A stretch of 64,000 nt of DNA from Conoideocrella luteorostrata (lineage: Eukaryota > Ascomycota > Sordariomycetes > Hypocreales > Clavicipitaceae). The stretch lies in contig JASWJB010000020.1 in assembly GCA_032433595.1 (NCBI GenBank), forward strand, positions 62,001 to 126,000, read 5' to 3'. Both the position numbers and the translations under genes were made by a program. Of this stretch, positions 59,203 to 64,000 are shown one piece after another. The notes below the pieces were generated by a model. That model was not told the origin of the DNA. It made no database searches and saw only the letters and a list, made by a program, of their open reading frames with translations. How positions within the stretch are numbered: position 1 is the stretch's first letter; every line of letters starts with the position of its first letter.

Positions 59203-61759
59203 ATGGCCCCTACATTTCTCAAAGAACTACGTCGTCGATCAAAGGCAAGCTTTCGAACCGACAACTCTACCGATGTGTCTAGTGATGGAACTACCAGCCA
59301 GGGCACTTCACCCTCGAGTGGCTCGGTAACTCCTCCGTCTCTCGGCCATCGATCCGATCCTGCACTCGATCTTCAGATAAAACCTTCAAACACTTTACAG
59401 AAAAGCCAGACACAACCGTCTTCACAACCACGCCCAATGGTAGCTAGTACCAATAACAGCGGCAGACGTAGCGTCTCTGGCATGTCAGGCCTTGGTGCCC
59501 CTCCAGGCAGTGGACGAAGTAGTGTGCCTCTATCGCAATATGCCCCACGCATACACAACATCTCAGAGAATTCCTGGGCGAGTACCTTCCTCCATTCTCT
59601 AAACTATTCTGGCCACCTTGCGGTAGTCACGCTTGCTTTTTTTATACGAGGCTCATTATTCTCTTTATGTTGGAAAGGTACTAACTATTTGCACCAGGTA
59701 TATCAGAAGGTTCTTCTCCTCCACGGCTCAATTGGTGAACCCGAACAACTGTCAATTAATGGCACTGTGGCTGTGAGCCGGTATGATGATAGTTTTCCAG
59801 CTATTAGTTGGCCGGTTTGCGAATCTCATTTCAAAGCGCTGGTCTACCTACAGCCAGGGCCAAACAGATTTAGACTCGATTTTTCTAGCCATAAGCTTGC
59901 AAACAGCTCCTCATCGAATCCCATACATGCCTCATACCTGACGCTTCACATGATACCAGCAATGAACGCTCCACCGTTGCAACTTGCCATCTTGTTAGGA
60001 AAGGACTCGACGGAGAAATTTGATGCCGCGCCAACGCGAGCGGAAAGAGAGGGCAATGATCTGGACACGGCAGTCAGGAAGTTTCGGATGGCGGCATATC
60101 TTTGGCAAGCTTTTACTGCAGAACAAATGTGGAGGCATAAGCTGGGACGAAGATGTTTCCGTTATGAGGAGGAGTGGGTTCTAGGAACCGCCAATTATCG
60201 AGACAGAGAAAATGGCACCATGCGCTCCGAAGCTAGAATTCACATCATACGGTCAGACAAAACTGTGGCAGAGATCCGTGATGTCCACAAAGCCCAACAA
60301 ACCGACGAGGTCACTGGTAAAAACGCTTTGTTCAACTTGGCCGCTGAAGCCATCAAAGACTATTTCAAGCCATTTCCTGGCCAGAAGAATTATGTCTCTG
60401 TGCTTGTTCTAGACACCAAATGGGATCCTCAGCAAAAAGTCATTGCAGGCCACACTGCCCTAGGCGGAAGCACAGGAGACCTGCAACTAGCGATCTTTGG
60501 GTCCCACTGCTTGCACAGCTACCCTTCTACTTTCGAGGAAGTAGTGTCGGCGTTTACGGATTGTACCCCTATCGACACCAATTATGTCGCAAATGATAAT
60601 AATGAAGCCGGAAGCTCCTGGGAAGCGGCAAACAGTGGCATCGGAGCTCACCTGCACGAGACTGGTCACTTATTTGGTTGCCCACATCAAGAATCGGGTG
60701 TAATGCAAAGGGACTATGTTGTGTTGAATCGCTCGTTTGTGCCACGAGAGGCATACTCTACAAGAACGAAATCGAAAGGAGGTTTGGTACAACAAGAGGA
60801 TGAGTGTGGGTGGCACCGTTTAGACTGTTTACGCTTTCGAGCCCACCCTGCCTTCAAGCTACCGAGCGATCCACCATTAAACTCAGACGACAGTGTTCAG
60901 GCCTTTGCGATTGAAGGTGGCACGGTGCTAGCTACAGCAGCAACTGGCATATCTTTCGTGGAGATTCTTGGTGAGGGAGATGACGTGTGTCGTGCGTGGC
61001 TGGAGTACAAAACGGAGAACGGGCCCGTACAACGACAGCTTGCGCTCAACGAACAGGACCTGCGAGCACGTTTGCCCGAAACGAAACGCACAGGACGCAT
61101 GTCAATATCAATCAAGTCTCATGGCGGCGGCCATCTAACTATCGATAACTTCAAGGATTTCACCTCCAAAGGTTCTATGATAAAGTTGGCTGGTGGCAAG
61201 ATGGCTTCCAGGGGCCAGAAACTAGGCGACTATGAGACAGCAGCCTGCGAGCAGCAAGAATTCATATTCACCAGTGTGGAGAAGCAGGGCAGGGTCATGT
61301 CGCAGATAACTGCCTATCACAATTCCAGTCTCCAGGGGCTTGAGTTTTCCTATGATGACAATACCTCACAAATACTAGGCAAGGGGGAAGGAAACGAGGA
61401 ATGTGGTACTTTTGAGTTTGGTGAGTTCGCGTAGAGTTTTTGGTCTTGCAGAGTTGTATTTCTAACAAGTCAAAGATATCCGTCGGGGCGAGTATTTGAG
61501 CGGACTTTTTGTCAGAGCAGGGTCCCGGATTGAGGGAATTCAAATATTGACCAGTTTGGGCAGGAAATCGCCTGTATTTGGCAATGCTCACGGCGGATCA
61601 GCGTGAGTTTGGTTTATAGTCCGTTCAAGTACACGTGTGAGAACTAACATGCGCTCAACTAGTCACAACATCATACCACCCCGTGGATACAGCATATGTG
61701 GCATATCAGGCTCTTGCGGATCATGGGTCAATGGCCTGTCAGTTCTTATTAAACGATGA
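59203..61759 (+). CDS. Putative zinc metallopeptidase with C-terminal jacalin-like lectin domain
   Basis: Belongs to the fungal 'Metallopep' family (related to yeast YIL108W), whose substrates are unknown; no secretion signal, so probably cytosolic. Exons: 59203-59577, 59698-61420, 61476-61602 and 61663-61759, giving 773 residues. The first ~115 residues are Ser/Pro-rich and disordered. The zinc site is HLHETGHLFGCPH: His445 and Glu446, then His449 of HExxH, with a further His downstream. A jacalin-like beta fold occupies about 615-773, finished by exons 3 and 4 (GEYLSGLFVRAGSRIEGIQI; GISGSCGSW). Intron 1 (59578-59697) is 120 nt, stop-free and starts GCGAGT, so it would be a GC-AG intron; it has a TACTAAC branch near its 3' end. 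Reading through it adds 40 hydrophobic residues inside the otherwise conserved NSW-VYQKVLL joint. Confidence 0.85.
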
Positions 61760-63329
61760 GGCGGACATGTTGACAAGCCTACAAGCCTCCAAACGACTCC
61801 ACAATCCAACCGGCCAAGTTGGCGTCATCCCCATTTGACAAGTGACTTCTGGTTGGATCGTGGATGCCTCTGGCACAACTAGTTCTATGGTTTCCTCTTG
61901 AAGCCAGCTCTGACTTCGACACATGCATTCTACTGCCCTTGCAACACTCGTACCTATATCTTGAGATTCCTCGCACACTATTTAGTCCGTTAGCAGCAAA
62001 GCAACCACTACGAGTTTGGTCGGCACTTTGTGCATGATTGGCCGGGCAACAAGGCGTTGGAAAGGTTTTCTACTTTATTGGTTGTTTGTTGTTTCCTGAT
62101 TTGATGCTGTTAATATACACGATAAGATTACAGCAATGGCGGCATGGTGGTGTAGGTTGTCCTATTAAATGAACATGTTTTACAGACCAGAGCTGCGGCC
62201 AAATGTAATGGGACCCATGACAATGATACAGGAATGGCACATAGGTACTGATTGGGACTCTTAGAATACGATCGTGGAGATTATTGACAGCAAACTAATC
62301 AAAACGGTGGCTAGTATTAAATAGTTCAAAGGACCAAACAAAGCCCTGAACGAATAGATCTGCAGATAGTGAAATAATTTATCAACATCCAGTTGCTCAA
62401 AAATTAGAACAGATCATTGCAATTACCTTGCTCGCCTGGGGATCCGTGGTTTTGGCTGACAGTGCTTTTCTAGAACCTATCAACAATATGTACATGTAAG
62501 GAAGGGAGGTGATATAAGATTGCAGGATGTAAAGGGTGCGAACTATTCCTTGCAGATATACTTTCTGAGCTCTATATTCAAATGACACGGTTGATGGGCT
62601 TGCGGCTTGAATAGATCAGTTGACTATGATTACCCATTCTGCATTGATGATTGCCTACCTGGAGAGTTTTGCGTGACATCTATGTTCGTCACGTGATACA
62701 AACAGTTCTGTACTCCGTACTGGACGCCACCGTCCAACGCCAGTGCCGTCAGCATGAGGGCTTGGACTATGAGGGCCGGATTGACATGCGACCTGTACGA
62801 GCAGAATAATTAAAGGGTAGCCATGATGCGTAGGACATCCATACGGAGCAAACTAATGAATTTTTGCAGAGTGTAGAACGCGTTAAGTCAGAGATGGTTG
62901 ACAGGGAGCAATGCTTTCAACCCCAATCGCCACGAGCAACCGATGACGGCATCCCCACTCACCAGGTCAGCTACTAGTACTCACACCGGCCTTGGCCAAC
63001 CACCGCCAGCAAGACACCCGCTAGCTGCCTCTTTGCTTGCCCGCCCTAAAAAAACAAGGTCACAAACTTCTGGACCATTACTCCGTACATCGTCATCTTT
63101 CGACTGGATCTTACCAGACCTCCTACAACCTACAGCAGGTCTTCGTATGTCTTCCTCTTTTTTTTTTTTCTTTTTTTTTTTTTTAAATAAAATATCCATT
63201 GCTTCCCATTTCCTTACCCCTGCGCAACTTGTTATAGCAACAATCTGACGGTCTCTCACTGTTTGCATACCCCGATTACATCACAACTATTTCAAGATAG
63301 TTATAAGTATTCCGCCTTGCCCGACCAGC
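61760..63329. other. 1.6-kb intergenic, upstream of the phosphatidylserine synthase gene
   Basis: Carries the 3' end of the metallopeptidase gene and the promoter of the next gene. 9-mer motif copies are at 62711-62719 and 63079-63087. A T-rich tract of 27 bases (63158-63184, interrupted by one C) lies about 145 bp before the ATG. No coding frame is supported. Confidence 0.45.
63158..63184. repeat. T-rich tract
   Basis: Twenty-seven bases of T interrupted by a single C, in the presumed promoter of the phosphatidylserine synthase gene. Such tracts often exclude nucleosomes; that role here is inference. Confidence 0.7.
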
Positions 63330-63902
63330 ATGTCGAAAAGAAGCAGTGTCGCCTCATCCAGCGCAAACGGCGATATGGCTAAGGCTACCAGCAGCATCTC
63401 CAACCAACCTGGTGAGTAATTGTCGGATTAGGCTTCGCGATACTCTCTATATCAACCCAATTTTTGGTCTGAAGACTAACAACTAGCTTTGTGTGCTCAC
63501 CATGAAGCTATCGACAAACAGAAGACGTTATTATCAGCCGATGTGGGACACTTCTCCCTGGTACGGGCGATGCACCTTGCCGATTTGATCACATTGATGA
63601 ACGGTACGACTTTACTTGACTCGATCTGGGAAACCGAAGAAGCTATCCCTTTGCTTTTACGGATCACCCCCTCACAAAGAATGGTTAATATTAATGCCCT
63701 GGGACTAGGTTTCTGTGGTGTCATGTCCATCTTTTCGTCCTTGCGATACTGTCTTGGTGACCCGAGCTCATTGGGCAATGTTTGGCTGGCGCTTGCCTTC
63801 CTGCCCTTTGGATTATTTTTCGACTTCTTCGACGGCAGGGTTGCGCGCTGGAGAAATAAGAGCAGTCTCATGGGCCAAGAGTTGGACTCCCTGGCAGACT
63901 TG
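63330..63902 (+). CDS. Phosphatidylserine synthase (CDP-alcohol transferase), 3' part outside window
   Basis: CDP-diacylglycerol-serine O-phosphatidyltransferase of the endoplasmic reticulum, which makes phosphatidylserine from CDP-diacylglycerol and serine. Visible exons: 63330-63411, 63487-63603 and 63709-63902, 131 residues so far. Introns are 63412-63486 (GTGAGT) and 63604-63708 (GTACGA), both phase 1. The signature D-G-x2-A-R-x8-G-x3-D-x3-D is complete in [20 protein letters not shown] followed by DSLAD. Membrane segments precede it ([31 protein letters not shown]). A third intron starts GTACGA at 63903; a branch-like ATTAAC near the edge implies the next exon begins just past the window. 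Intron 2 is 105 nt and has no in-frame stop, so an unspliced frame looks open. Confidence 0.88.
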
Positions 63903-64000
63903 GTACGAATTGACCTGATTCCTGAACCGACTGATAACCCTTTTTGTTGGGAAGAACTGTTTGCGACCACATAAGAGAACCTGCATTAACAATGTCCGAT

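Noticed and set aside
1..64000. tRNA, rRNA and snoRNA genes
   Set aside because: I looked for tRNA B-box-like sequences with paired flanks and found none convincing; a covariance-model search would be needed to exclude them.

Overview
The window is nuclear chromosomal DNA from a filamentous ascomycete (Pezizomycotina). The evidence is single-gene transcription units with short introns (about 50-160 nt), CTAAC/CTAAT-like branch points, long untranslated intergenic stretches, and a gene set typical of Eurotiomycete-type fungi: UtpC subunit Utp22, Pom152, a metacaspase with a proline/glutamine-rich prodomain, Whi5-like, SCOT, UCH37, FBXO21-like and a Pcp1-type spindle-pole protein. The placement below subphylum is a guess.

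Layout. 0.5-4.2 kb: two minus-strand genes, a SURF6/Rrp14 rRNA-processing factor and a PDAP1/PP28 phosphoprotein. 4.2-9.0 kb: a gene-poor stretch, then a minus-strand orphan reading frame interrupted by one in-frame TAG, and a conserved fungal gene of unknown function. 9.6-11.3 kb: succinyl-CoA:3-ketoacid CoA-transferase (minus). 11.9-12.1 kb: a 266-bp MITE. 13.3-16.6 kb: Utp22 (plus), convergent with Pom152 (minus, 16.9-20.8 kb). 21.9-23.5 kb: UCH37-type deubiquitinase (plus). 24.2-26.0 kb: FBXO21-like F-box protein (minus). 27.0-30.9 kb: pericentrin-like Pcp1/Spc110 homologue (plus). 31.8-33.5 kb: metacaspase (minus, seven exons). 33.5-38.4 kb: non-coding, with decayed Ty1/copia fragments. 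38.4-39.1 kb: GNAT acetyltransferase (minus). 39.9-41.2 kb: REX-type DEDDh exonuclease (plus). 41.8-43.8 kb: flavin-containing monooxygenase (plus, seven exons). 44.2-46.4 kb: Ser/Thr-rich single-pass membrane protein (minus). 49.9-51.5 kb: conserved protein of unknown function (plus). 53.3-54.5 kb: Whi5/Nrm1-type G1/S repressor (minus). 59.2-61.8 kb: HExxH metallopeptidase with jacalin-like tail (plus). 63.3 kb to the edge: phosphatidylserine synthase, cut by the window end.

The genes are ordinary housekeeping genes with no operon or secondary-metabolite cluster logic. Two serve ribosome synthesis (Rrp14, Utp22), three serve nuclear or cell-cycle structure (Pom152, Pcp1, Whi5-like), and two serve ubiquitin pathways (UCH37, FBXO21-like), but they look unlinked functionally. 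I rebuilt exon structures by hand from splice signals and protein family continuity; each joined frame was checked for phase.

I did not find a convincing new multi-gene system. The least explained signals are: a 9-mer (TACGGAGTA/TACTCCGTA) found about 25 times, always outside coding exons; two likely GC-AG introns; several stop-free introns of length 3n; a single in-frame nonsense codon splitting a coding-like frame; a MITE; and a copia relic.
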